NCBI GenBank assembly: GCA_905339235.1
Contig: CAJPFG010000025.1
Location: 62,001 to 126,000 of the forward strand
Source of the DNA: Phycisphaerales bacterium
GTDB taxonomy: Bacteria; Planctomycetota; Phycisphaerae; Phycisphaerales; UBA1924
Length of the DNA: 64,000 nucleotides
Direction: 5' to 3'
The position numbers and the translations under genes are program-made. Below, piece by piece: positions 1 through 7,226 of this stretch. Under the pieces are notes generated by a model. The model was not told the origin of the DNA. It ran no database searches and was given only the letters and a program-made list of their open reading frames with translations. How positions within the stretch are numbered: position 1 is the stretch's first letter; each line of letters starts with the position of its first letter.

Positions 1-182
1 ACATCACCGGCGACATGTTCGGCACCGACCGACTCGACGCCGCGCTCCACGGCTGCACCGGCCAGCCCGACTGCGTGGTGGACTCGGTCCACAAGGCCCT
101 GTTCGAACACCGCGGCGGGCCGACGCGGGATGACGACCAGACTCTGGTGGCGATGCGGTTTCATGGGCTGTGCCGGGTGTGA
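1..182 (+). CDS. PP2C/SpoIIE-type serine phosphatase, C-terminal end (5' truncated by window)
   Basis: The window opens inside this gene, and 59 codons remain before the TGA at 180-182. The residue run has the closing pattern of PP2C/SpoIIE phosphatases: a GDMFG segment followed by helix-forming residues, then FEHRGGPTRDDDQT leading into LVAMRF. In this family the paired Asp residues near the C-terminus bind the catalytic metal and the final strand closes the fold. Family knowledge suggests it dephosphorylates a Ser/Thr phosphoprotein, often an anti-sigma-factor antagonist, but the substrate cannot be told from this piece. The end of the gene abuts directly on a Uma2 remnant in another frame, which suggests a past rearrangement just downstream. 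Confidence 0.75.
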   Translation, partial: ITGDMFGTDRLDAALHGCTGQPDCVVDSVHKALFEHRGGPTRDDDQTLVAMRFHGLCRV

Positions 183-183
183 T

Positions 184-450
184 GCCCGGGCTCCGCCCGA
201 CCTGGCCATCGAGGCGCTTTCTCCGAGCACGAAGGCCTTCGACCTGACGACGAAGGACGACTATGAGAAGTTCGGCGTCGGCGAATACCGGGTGATCGAT
301 CCGGCGAACGCACGGGTTCGTTGCCATCAGAGGCGCGGCGAACTTCTGGTGGAGCAGCATGCGACGGGCGACAGCCTCGCCTCCGGCTCGCTCCCCGGCT
401 TCGTGCTCGACATCGTGCCGCTGCGCGTCCTGGCGACTGAGGGATACGAC
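184..450 (+). pseudogene. Uma2-family (DUF820) nuclease-fold remnant, missing its N-terminal half
   Basis: Reading frame 1 carries a recognisable Uma2 core: PDLAIEALSPST, then KDDYEKFGVGEYRVIDPANA, and LPGFVLDI near the end. In intact Uma2 proteins these follow about 80 residues containing the first half of a PD-(D/E)XK-like fold. Here that half is absent because the phosphatase gene occupies the space up to base 182, and no start codon serves the remnant. The frame has no stop at the normal Uma2 end and runs on through the antisense strand of the next gene. Uma2 genes are strongly expanded in planctomycetes, so decay of one copy is plausible. It is called a pseudogene because the start, the N-terminal half and the natural stop are all missing. 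Confidence 0.7.
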
Positions 451-452
451 TT

Positions 453-1253
453 CTATCGCGGGCCCCGCGCCACGTCCCAGCGCACGCGTGCCCGGATCGC
501 CACGATGGTCACCCAGAGTGTCGCGAAGCCCAGCCCCGTGGCGAGTTGCGTCCAGAAGTCGCGTCGGAAGGTGATGATGGGCGCGAGCTTTGAACCGGGC
601 GGCGGCGGCGGAGACTTCCACGCGGCCAGGACATCGCCGCCCAGCGTCACCGCGAGGGCGCCGGCCAGGAGCCCGATGGAAGCCCACACCGCGATGTCGA
701 TCCGGATTCCAAGTTCGCGCGACAGCGACCGCAGGCACATGCCGGCCAGGAAGCAGGCGATGACTCCCGCCGTGAGCGCGAACCCCCCGGCCACCTTGAC
801 GCCCGCGTCCAGCATGAGCGTGGGCGATCCGGCGGCGTCGACCCCGATCCAGAACCGGTTCGGCAATCCGTCCGCGGCGACTGCCAGGCACACCAGCGCG
901 AGCGCTGAAACGCCGATGGCCGCGGCCCGGTGCCTGCCTTCCGAGATCGACAGGAGCACCAACCCACCGAGGCACACGGCCGCGGGAAGGCCGCCGTACA
1001 GGAATGCTTGCTTCGTGAAGAACTCAAGGCGCGCGTCGCCAAGGCTCGCGAGAATCACCGCGGCCGCGACGAGTGGCATGCCCCACATCAGGAGGTCGAG
1101 CCCCGCCGCCGCGCACCAGGGCTTCCAACGATCGGTCCAGGGGCTCGGCGTCATGCCGCATTCGGGACATCGCCCGGTGATCGATCCCGACATGTCGTAC
1201 CCGCACCGGGGGCACTTGCGCCCGGCGTCGGCGTTCGTGGGCGGGACGGTCAT
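453..1253 (-). CDS. Zinc-ribbon integral membrane protein, function unknown
   Basis: A 266-residue protein starting at the ATG at 1253, where a short polar stretch leads straight into a zinc ribbon (CPRCGYDMSG, then CPECG within the first 40 residues). An upstream in-frame start exists, but its extra 17 residues are unlike protein sequence. After the ribbon come several hydrophobic segments (near residues 45-65, 80-105, 120-145, 165-185 and 200-220) separated by short charged loops, which indicates a polytopic inner-membrane protein. CGYD-type ribbons joined to membrane helices recur in this window (48904-49416 and 47467-48888), so this looks like a lineage-specific family. No catalytic motif is visible and I assign no function. 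Confidence 0.8.
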   Translation of the reverse strand: MTVPPTNADAGRKCPRCGYDMSGSITGRCPECGMTPSPWTDRWKPWCAAAGLDLLMWGMPLVAAAVILASLGDARLEFFTKQAFLYGGLPAAVCLGGLVLLSISEGRHRAAAIGVSALALVCLAVAADGLPNRFWIGVDAAGSPTLMLDAGVKVAGGFALTAGVIACFLAGMCLRSLSRELGIRIDIAVWASIGLLAGALAVTLGGDVLAAWKSPPPPPGSKLAPIITFRRDFWTQLATGLGFATLWVTIVAIRARVRWDVARGPR

Positions 1254-1307
1254 CGCCTGAGCATACTTGGTGGTCGATCCACCAGCAATGTCCACGGCCA
1301 ACAATCC

Positions 1308-1739
1308 GTGTATGGGGGTTGCCGGCTGAGGTTCGACGATGACGATTCACTTGACGCCGCCGAGGCCGCGAGCCTCACGGACCTCGCGGCCCGTGAACAA
1401 TACCGCGTGAGCGAGGACGCAAAGCGATCTCCCAAGGTACGCGTAACTCTCCGCGGCATCGTCCCGGTGCCGTCCGGAACGGTGGAACCCACCTTCCGCG
1501 GCGACGTGGTGCCGTGGATGCACATCGACGCGCGAAGCGTGCAGCACGGCTGGGCGATCGGCGTACTCAAGGACGATCCCGACGCGGCCAGATACGTCGG
1601 GTTGATAGTCTCTCCGCGCGAAGGACGGGAGGCGAGCGTGGCCCACCGGGCCTGGAAGCGCGGGGTGCGCCGCGCCTGGCGGGCAGGGGTGATGCGGTTC
1701 AGCGAGGACTATTCGCGACACATCCGCGAACTCCGGTAG
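1308..1739 (+). CDS. Hypothetical protein, 143 aa
   Basis: An open frame from a GTG at 1308 to the TAG at 1739. The protein begins with an acidic stretch (Asp-rich around residues 8-12), has a beta-rich centre (VRVTLRGIVPV, RGDVVPWMHID) and a basic helical end containing WKRGVRRAWRAG. I do not recognise the family. The composition is protein-like, whereas the opposite-strand frame over the same bases is not. The start is uncertain: no clear ribosome binding site precedes the GTG, and an ATG at 1288 is out of frame. It sits between a minus-strand gene and cystathionine beta-synthase, so it may be an isolated cistron or a decayed gene. Confidence 0.4.
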   Translation: MYGGCRLRFDDDDSLDAAEAASLTDLAAREQYRVSEDAKRSPKVRVTLRGIVPVPSGTVEPTFRGDVVPWMHIDARSVQHGWAIGVLKDDPDAARYVGLIVSPREGREASVAHRAWKRGVRRAWRAGVMRFSEDYSRHIRELR

Positions 1740-1810
1740 GCTGAGGGCGCTTCGCCCTTCGCGAGGGTCCGGGGCCAAATGACGCGCAGGCCCGCAACCT
1801 ACCCTCCCCC

Positions 1811-3184
1811 ATGACCATCTACCCCGACATTCTCGCCGCGGTCGGCCGCACTCCGCTCGTCAAACTCAACAAGGTCGTCGGTCCCAACGACGCCACAGTC
1901 CTCGTCAAGTGCGAGTACATGAACCCCACCGGGTCGATCAAGGACCGGATGGCGGTGCACATTCTCAACCGCGCCGAGCAGCGCGGCGAGATCAAGCCCG
2001 GCGGCACCATCGTCGAGAACACCTCCGGCAACACCGGCCAGGGCGTGGCCATGTGGGCCTGCGTCAAGGGCTACCGCTGCGTCTTCACCATGCCCGACAA
2101 GATGTCCATCGAGAAGGTCAACATGCTCAAGGCCTTCGGGGCCGAGGTGGTGATCACACCGACGGATGTGCCCGGCGACAGCCCCCAGCACTATGTCGAA
2201 ACCGCCAAGCGGATCGCCCGCGAGACGCCCAACTCGTTCTACGTCAACCAATACCACAACCAGGACAACATCGAGGCCCATGAACTCTCCACCGGCCCGG
2301 AGATCTGGGAGGACACCGGCGGCAAGTTCGACGCGGTCGTCGCCGGCGCCGGCACCGGCGGCACGCTCTCGGGCATCGGACGGTTCATCAAGAAGAAGGC
2401 GCCCCATATTCGGGTCGTGGGGGTCGATCCCATCGGCTCGGTCCACTACCACTACTTCTACACCAAGACCATGCCCACGCCCCACGTCTACAAGGTCGAG
2501 GGAATCGGCGAGGACATTCTGTGCGACGCCATGGACTACTCCGTGGTCGATGAGTTCCACCAGACCAACGACCGCGAGGCCTTCACCATGGCCCGCCGGC
2601 TTGTTCGCGAGGAAGGCCTCTTCTGCGGCGGCTCTTCCGGCTGCAACGTCCACATCGCCGTGAAACTCGCCAAGCAACTGGGCAAGGGAAAGACCATCGT
2701 GACGCTCCTGCCCGACTCCGGCACGCGCTATATCACCAAGTTCCTCCAGGATTCCTGGATGCGCGACTACGGCTTCCTCGGCTCCGACCGCGACCTGGGG
2801 CTGGTCGAGGACATCCTCCGCAAGCGCCCGCCCGCCAAGATCCACACGGCCACCGAAGCCACCACCGTCGGCCAGATCATCGACTTGCTCAAGTCCCACG
2901 GCATCTCGCAAGTCCCCATCGTGGACGCGAAGAACAATCCCATCGGCATGGTTCACGAGGTCGACGTCCTCCGCGGCCTGCAATCCGGCGAAGTCACCGC
3001 CGCGTCGCCGTCGAAGTCCATCTCCCACTCCATCGGCGGCCTGATCTACCCCAAGGCCCGCGTCGAAGAACTCTTCCGCATCTTCGAAACCGACCAGGTC
3101 GGCGTGGTTGTGGACAGCGGCCACATCGTGGGCATCGTCAGCAAGATCGACGTGCTGGAGTTCATGAGCGGACGGGGGAAGTGA
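1811..3184 (+). CDS. cbs: Cystathionine beta-synthase (PLP enzyme with CBS pair)
   Basis: A 457-residue fold-type II PLP enzyme. Lys44 in GSIKDR is the expected Schiff-base lysine, SGNTG at 72-76 binds the substrate carboxylate and GTGGT at 181-185 forms the phosphate-binding loop. From about residue 335 to the end there are two CBS repeats (the first containing TVGQIIDLLKSHGISQVPIV), making this a cystathionine beta-synthase rather than a plain cysteine synthase, which lacks them. Family chemistry is condensation of serine (or O-acetylserine) with homocysteine or sulfide in the cytosol. The CBS pair usually senses adenosyl ligands, but ligand specificity is not visible here. It stands alone between unrelated genes. 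A plain O-acetylserine sulfhydrylase with a CBS tail is the alternative. Confidence 0.88.
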   Translation: MTIYPDILAAVGRTPLVKLNKVVGPNDATVLVKCEYMNPTGSIKDRMAVHILNRAEQRGEIKPGGTIVENTSGNTGQGVAMWACVKGYRCVFTMPDKMSIEKVNMLKAFGAEVVITPTDVPGDSPQHYVETAKRIARETPNSFYVNQYHNQDNIEAHELSTGPEIWEDTGGKFDAVVAGAGTGGTLSGIGRFIKKKAPHIRVVGVDPIGSVHYHYFYTKTMPTPHVYKVEGIGEDILCDAMDYSVVDEFHQTNDREAFTMARRLVREEGLFCGGSSGCNVHIAVKLAKQLGKGKTIVTLLPDSGTRYITKFLQDSWMRDYGFLGSDRDLGLVEDILRKRPPAKIHTATEATTVGQIIDLLKSHGISQVPIVDAKNNPIGMVHEVDVLRGLQSGEVTAASPSKSISHSIGGLIYPKARVEELFRIFETDQVGVVVDSGHIVGIVSKIDVLEFMSGRGK

Positions 3185-3250
3185 CCGCTCAGGGCCCCCG
3201 GCGCGACCCACCTTGGTGCACCGCGTCGGCTCGTTTCCTATACTCGGTGC

Positions 3251-3475
3251 GTGGACTACCGATCGATCATCACCATCGAGCCGGGGAAGCGGGGCGGCAA
3301 GCCGTGCATCCGGGGTATGCGAATTACCGTGGGTGACATACTCGGATGGCTCGCGGCCGGGATGAGCCGCGAAGAGATCCGTGCTGATTTCCCGGAGATC
3401 ACCGACGAGGACATCACGGCCGCGCTTGAGTTTGCGGCCGACTTCACCAGCGGAGGCTGGAGAATGTCCGCGTGA
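3251..3475 (+). CDS. DUF433 family protein, probable antitoxin partner
   Basis: A 74-residue protein from a GTG at 3251. The DUF433 pattern is clear: an I..GKRGGKPCIRG.RITV opening, an ILGWLAAGMSREEI helix, a PEITDEDI.AALEFA helix. The family is a small helix-turn-helix-like fold found next to DUF5615 PIN-like genes, and the pair is generally viewed as toxin-antitoxin. The stop overlaps the next start by 4 bases (ATG at 3472 inside the stop region), which implies translational coupling. A TATACT hexamer ends 6 bases before the GTG, so the message may be leaderless. The downstream partner is disrupted at its 3' end, so the pair may no longer work as a unit. Confidence 0.85.
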   Translation: MDYRSIITIEPGKRGGKPCIRGMRITVGDILGWLAAGMSREEIRADFPEITDEDITAALEFAADFTSGGWRMSA

Positions 3476-3780
3476 AGTTGCTGCTCGACCAGAACCTGTC
3501 GCGAAAACTCGTTCCACATCTGGACGCGGCGTTCCCAGGCACGACGCACGTCCTTCAGCACGCTCTTGAAGGGGCGCCCGACACCGCCATCTGGGAGTTT
3601 GCGAAGCAGAACGGATTCATGATCCTGACGAAGGACGATGACTTTCAGGTGCTCAGTTTTTCCCGCGGCCATCCGCCGAAGGTCATCTGGCTTCGGAACA
3701 GCCAAACTGGAAGAAAATGGTCGGTGCCGACCTCTTCAAAGTTGTCGATCGCTTCATGGATGACTTCTATTCCCCGCTGA
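3472..3780 (+). CDS. DUF5615 PIN-like protein with an altered, probably truncated C-terminus
   Basis: A 102-residue frame whose first 77 residues match the DUF5615 PIN-like pattern: MKLLLDQNLSRKL, then GTTHV, DTAIWEFAKQNGFMILTKDDDF and PPKVIWLR. The conserved acidic positions of the PIN fold (Asp6 and the Asp cluster near residue 56) are present. After VIWLR the expected family ending is absent and 25 residues of unrelated, low-quality sequence run to the stop. Those bases are shared with the start of the next gene in another frame, so the 3' end seems to have been replaced by incoming DNA. Family role: putative RNase toxin paired with DUF433. Whether this copy is active is doubtful. Confidence 0.75.
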   Translation: MKLLLDQNLSRKLVPHLDAAFPGTTHVLQHALEGAPDTAIWEFAKQNGFMILTKDDDFQVLSFSRGHPPKVIWLRNSQTGRKWSVPTSSKLSIASWMTSIPR

Positions 3781-4298
3781 AGGCGGCGGTCAGGCCGGAC
3801 GGGACCTACGACCTCTCGCTGGTGGATCTGAACCGGATTCCGAAAATAGGCGACATCATGGCGCTCAAGTACGTGACCTTTCCCGAGCGGCTTAAGCACG
3901 TCGGATTGGCGGGTCATCACGTAGACCCCAAGTACCTGGTGAAAATGCTCATCGCCGAGAAAAACCCCACCTGGACGGCCTCGCAGATTGAAGCACGCTT
4001 GGGGGCGATCGCCAACGACATGCCGGGCTTGCTCGTCCACGCAGTCGACCACACGGGAACACCACGCCAAGGCTCCGCGTCGTTCCACAGCATTTTGTCC
4101 AGAAGCACCCAGAATGGTGGTCATGGCCTCCGGCCGGTCAAGTGGTTGCCAGACGATCCCACCGCGATTCCTACGGGTCCCCCGTATTCGTCGCAAAGCA
4201 TCTTCGATGGCTTGAGGCAGGCATATGCGGACTGGGGGAGACCGGAAGTCGGTGCCGCTGCCTTCAAATGGTTTGAGCAAGCGGGACTGTACCCTTGA
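3717..4298 (+). CDS. Possible orphan polymorphic-toxin C-terminal domain, 193 aa
   Basis: I do not recognise a named family. The frame overlaps the ruined tail of the DUF5615 gene, and it stays open for at least 11 codons upstream of the ATG (HLASEQPNWKK), so it may be a headless piece of a longer protein. Features seen: a GADLFKVVDRFMDD helix, PDGTYDLSLVDLN, a GHHVDPKYLVKML segment with paired His, HAVDHTGTPRQGSASFHSIL and a Trp-rich end. Paired His near a PK-type helix plus later His residues are common in nuclease-like secreted toxin tips, hence the guess. It overlaps the next gene by 4 bases, the usual spacing for toxin and immunity gene. Without a homology search this remains an inference. 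Confidence 0.5.
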   Translation: MVGADLFKVVDRFMDDFYSPLKAAVRPDGTYDLSLVDLNRIPKIGDIMALKYVTFPERLKHVGLAGHHVDPKYLVKMLIAEKNPTWTASQIEARLGAIANDMPGLLVHAVDHTGTPRQGSASFHSILSRSTQNGGHGLRPVKWLPDDPTAIPTGPPYSSQSIFDGLRQAYADWGRPEVGAAAFKWFEQAGLYP

Positions 4299-5161
4299 AG
4301 GAATTCATTACATTTCAGGGGATGGATTTTGGAAACCTAGGCCTGGATCTATACTCCGACTTGCAGACGCGTTTTCCTGAATGTTGCACACCGGGCAGAA
4401 ATTTTCTGGGTGGCTATCCAAATGGCCATCCAAGGCTAAAGGAGATCTTAGAGTTCCTCGCCGATCACGGCTGGTACCCGGGCAGGGGGTGGTTTCAAAG
4501 GCGGGGTCCCAAAGAATACTGGCTTCGCATCAAGCGTCACTACGACAAGAAGGACTTCGATGCCTTTGAGTATCTCATCTTCGGCGGTGGCGGCACGCCG
4601 TGGAGCGGTGGGCGGGTGCCGCAGTCGCCGCATCTGCTGCTGTCCATGAAGAACATGAAGGTAGACGATGTCCGCATGGTCGGCATGCAGGGGCGTGTGG
4701 TGCCGGAACGCGTGCGGAGGATTCTCGAAGCCGAGCAAATCCGTCACATTGTCTTCTTGCCGACCCTGCTCGCCCCGGGGTGGCCGACGGCATTCGATCG
4801 ATTCATGTCCTGGGAGGACATGCACGAGGAGCCCTGGTGGGAGATTCAGAGCGATCTACGCCTGCCGCCGCTTTCATCGCGATGCAGGCTCGTTGACGCC
4901 GCGGGGGAGCCGTACAACCCCCACGGCCCCTTCAAGGGGCTCTACGTGGAGGAGGGCAACTACGAGAACCCTGAAATGCACTACCGAGCGAGCGATCTGG
5001 CCCAACTCCCGTCGTTCGACATCGCGCTGACGCACGAGAACTTCGGGGCTGGCAACCGTGACGAGATCGGTACGCTCGTCGTGTCGCAGCGCTTCCGCCA
5101 AGTCTGCATCAAGCACAATCTGAAGGTCGGATTCTGGCCAGTTCGCGTCGATCCGGAATGA
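4295..5161 (+). CDS. Unknown 288-aa protein; possible immunity partner of the preceding gene
   Basis: Starts at an ATG overlapping the previous stop by 4 bases, so the two are translationally coupled. The protein is soluble, without signal peptide or membrane helix. Visible features: a Cys pair region PECCTPGRNFLGG, aromatic-rich HGWYPGRGWFQRRG, a Gly run IFGGGGTPW and a C-terminal region with DIALTHENFGAGN. I know no family match. The first 150 bases are noticeably AT-richer than surrounding genes, suggesting acquisition from elsewhere. Cytosolic, acidic, single-copy proteins directly downstream of a toxin-like tip are typical immunity proteins, which is the basis of the suggestion. It converges with the ketosynthase gene 14 bases downstream. 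Confidence 0.55.
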   Translation: MKEFITFQGMDFGNLGLDLYSDLQTRFPECCTPGRNFLGGYPNGHPRLKEILEFLADHGWYPGRGWFQRRGPKEYWLRIKRHYDKKDFDAFEYLIFGGGGTPWSGGRVPQSPHLLLSMKNMKVDDVRMVGMQGRVVPERVRRILEAEQIRHIVFLPTLLAPGWPTAFDRFMSWEDMHEEPWWEIQSDLRLPPLSSRCRLVDAAGEPYNPHGPFKGLYVEEGNYENPEMHYRASDLAQLPSFDIALTHENFGAGNRDEIGTLVVSQRFRQVCIKHNLKVGFWPVRVDPE

Positions 5162-5174
5162 GCAATGCCGCGCC

Positions 5175-6503
5175 TTATCCACGCCACTTCCTCACGCAGA
5201 TCGTGTTGTTCTGCCCGCCAAACCCGAACGAGTTCGACAGGCACACATCCACCCCGCCCTGCGCGTTCACGTCCCGCGCGGCGTTCGGCACGTAGTCCAG
5301 GTCGCACTCGGGGTCCGGCGTGCTTAGGTTCATCGTCGCCGGCAGGATGCCCGTCCGCATCGCCTGCACGCACGTGATCAGTTCCACCGCCCCCGCGGCC
5401 TGGATCAGGTGCCCCAACTGGCTCTTCACGCTGCTGAAGGGCACCTTGCCCGCCAACGGCCCGAAGAGGGTTTTCACGGCGATGGTTTCGATGCGGTCGT
5501 TCTCCTGCGTCCCGGTGCCGTGGGCGGAGATGTAGTGCACCTGCGGGCGGCCGTCTTCGCCGGGCTCACGGGGGTTGATGCCCGCCTGCCGGCAGGCCTG
5601 GCTCATCGCGGCGACCGCGCCCTTTCCGTCGCTGTGGATGTCGGTGATGCGGAAGGCGTCGGCGCTGGAGCCGTATCCGGCGATCTCGGCCAGGGGCGTC
5701 GCCCCCCGCGCCAGCGCGTGTTCCAGGGCCTCCAGCACCACGATCCCAGCGCCCTCGCCCATCACGAACCCGTCGCGGTCGGCGGAGAAGGGGCGCGAGG
5801 CGTGCACGGGATCGTCCCGCCGGGTGGACATCGCCGTCAGGCGGACGAACCCGGTCATGCCCAGCGGGTGGATCATGGAGTGCGTCCCGCCGCCGAGCAT
5901 GACATCCGCATCGCCGTGGCGGATGATCTCGCACGCCTCGCCCACGGCCTGGGTGCTGGCGGCGCACGCCGTCATGCAGTTGAAGGCCGGGCCCCGAACC
6001 GGGAACTCCATGGCCAGGTGTCCCAGCGTGGCGTTGGGCTCCTGCTCGACCTCGGCGCGGGGATTGGACCGGCTCATCGCGGCGGCGCCCCACTTCGCGT
6101 CGCTGAGTTTGCGGGAGGCGGAGTCGTAGGCGGAGAGATTGGCGTACGCGAGTTTTTGATAGTCGAGCGAGCCTTCGCCCGCGCCCAGGTACATGCCGAC
6201 ACGGGAGGTATCGAGGGCGGGGGCGCGGTCCAGGCCGCTCTGCTTCCAGGCCTGCGAGGCCGCGGCCAGCGCGAAGCGCGTGCTGACTTCCGCGCCTTCG
6301 TGCTTCGCGGAGTCGGGGATGTGGTCTTCGAGCCGGAAGCCCTTCACCTCGGCGGCGAAGTTGGTGGCGAACGTGGAGGCGTCGAAGCGGGTGACCGGAC
6401 CGAAGCCGTGATCGCCGGCAAGCAGTCGGCGCCAGCCCTCCTGGACGCTGAGGCCCAGCGGGGTGATCCAGCCCATTCCCGTAATGACCACGCGTCGTGC
6501 CAT
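5175..6503 (-). CDS. Beta-ketoacyl-ACP synthase, catalytic residues intact (FabF-like)
   Basis: A 442-residue thiolase-fold ketosynthase starting at MARRVVITGMG (ATG at 6503). The catalytic set is complete: Cys180 in MTACAAST, His328 in SAHGTGT, Lys360 and His365 in VKSQLGH. The family condenses malonyl-ACP with an acyl-ACP primer in the cytosol. It is the last gene of a minus-strand run after a degenerate ketosynthase (7227-8606) and a GxxExxY-like protein (6577-7155). No acyl carrier protein, malonyltransferase or ketoreductase is in the window. The pairing with a degenerate homologue recalls the KS/chain-length-factor heterodimer of type II polyketide and aryl-polyene-like systems, so a role in a specialised lipid is as likely as housekeeping fatty acid synthesis. 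Confidence 0.88.
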   Translation of the reverse strand: MARRVVITGMGWITPLGLSVQEGWRRLLAGDHGFGPVTRFDASTFATNFAAEVKGFRLEDHIPDSAKHEGAEVSTRFALAAASQAWKQSGLDRAPALDTSRVGMYLGAGEGSLDYQKLAYANLSAYDSASRKLSDAKWGAAAMSRSNPRAEVEQEPNATLGHLAMEFPVRGPAFNCMTACAASTQAVGEACEIIRHGDADVMLGGGTHSMIHPLGMTGFVRLTAMSTRRDDPVHASRPFSADRDGFVMGEGAGIVVLEALEHALARGATPLAEIAGYGSSADAFRITDIHSDGKGAVAAMSQACRQAGINPREPGEDGRPQVHYISAHGTGTQENDRIETIAVKTLFGPLAGKVPFSSVKSQLGHLIQAAGAVELITCVQAMRTGILPATMNLSTPDPECDLDYVPNAARDVNAQGGVDVCLSNSFGFGGQNNTICVRKWRG

Positions 6504-6576
6504 CGTGCTCCGCCCGATCAATCGCAGACCGGGCGGTCGATCTCGCGACTCCGCTGCCGGTTCATTGCCGCATCCG

Positions 6577-7155
6577 CTACTGCTCGAACTCGTGCGTGTG
6601 GCCGGTGTCGTCGAAATCCTCGTCCATGCCCAGGCCCTTCTCGGCCCGGATCTTGTCGATGTTCACCACCCGCACCAGCCCGTCCTTCAGGCGGCGCTCG
6701 CCGAAGTTGACGATCAGGCCGAGTTCGAAGTCGGCCGCCTTGAGTTGCGCCCGCAGGGCGAGGCGCTCGGGCGTGCCGACGGGCCCGCAGGTCGCGGCGA
6801 CGGTCACGATGAACCGGCCTTCGACGAACAGGTCGGTAGTGACCTGCCCGATGACCTTGTCCTTGTACTTGACATCGAGTTTCCTGCCCTGCTCGTACTT
6901 GACGCTGAGGGCGTCGAGTTCGCCTTTGAGCGCGGCGGCGTAGACGTCGCGCGGGAAGCCCGGCCCGAGGGCGCGGTGGACTTCGATGGCCGCGCCGATC
7001 ACTTTGCGCGATGCCTCGGTGGTTGTAGGGTCGAGTTCCGAGAGGGGGACGCCCCGGCGTTCGTGCCGTCCGCCGCCGCCGCCACCCCCGCCGCGCGGGC
7101 CGCCCCGGTGAGGTCTTGATTCACGGTAGTCGTCACGGGGGTAGTCGCTGCACAT
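6577..7155 (-). CDS. GxxExxY-family protein with lost PD-(D/E)XK motif and Gly/Arg-rich N-terminus
   Basis: A 192-residue protein from the ATG at 7155, preceded by CAGGAG at good spacing. Residues 1-35 are Arg/Gly-rich with a run of eight glycines. The rest follows the GxxExxY fold (ASRKVIGAAIEVHRALGPG, then a KGELDALSVKYEQ helix). The signature Glu is Arg here (GFPRDVY), and the strand that normally reads VELKA is FIVTVAAT, so the acidic and lysine residues of the nuclease-like site are gone. Family function is unsettled; this copy appears non-catalytic. It lies between two ketosynthase genes on the same strand, 73 bases before the intact one, so the three are probably cotranscribed. Confidence 0.75.
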   Translation of the reverse strand: MCSDYPRDDYRESRPHRGGPRGGGGGGGGRHERRGVPLSELDPTTTEASRKVIGAAIEVHRALGPGFPRDVYAAALKGELDALSVKYEQGRKLDVKYKDKVIGQVTTDLFVEGRFIVTVAATCGPVGTPERLALRAQLKAADFELGLIVNFGERRLKDGLVRVVNIDKIRAEKGLGMDEDFDDTGHTHEFEQ

Positions 7156-7226
7156 GTTGATCTCCTGTGGAAGGGGGCACCGCCCGAACAATCCTAAGCG
7201 CCACGGACCGCCGCCGCCGGGGGTTA

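Noticed and set aside
1743..1758. Small GC hairpin after the hypothetical gene ending at 1739
   Set aside because: The stem is short and no T-run follows, so it is not supported as a terminator.
1799..3517. A long open frame on the minus strand across the cystathionine beta-synthase gene
   Set aside because: It lies fully antisense to a gene with clear catalytic motifs, and its residues are Asp/Val/Gly-rich shadow sequence typical of GC-rich DNA.
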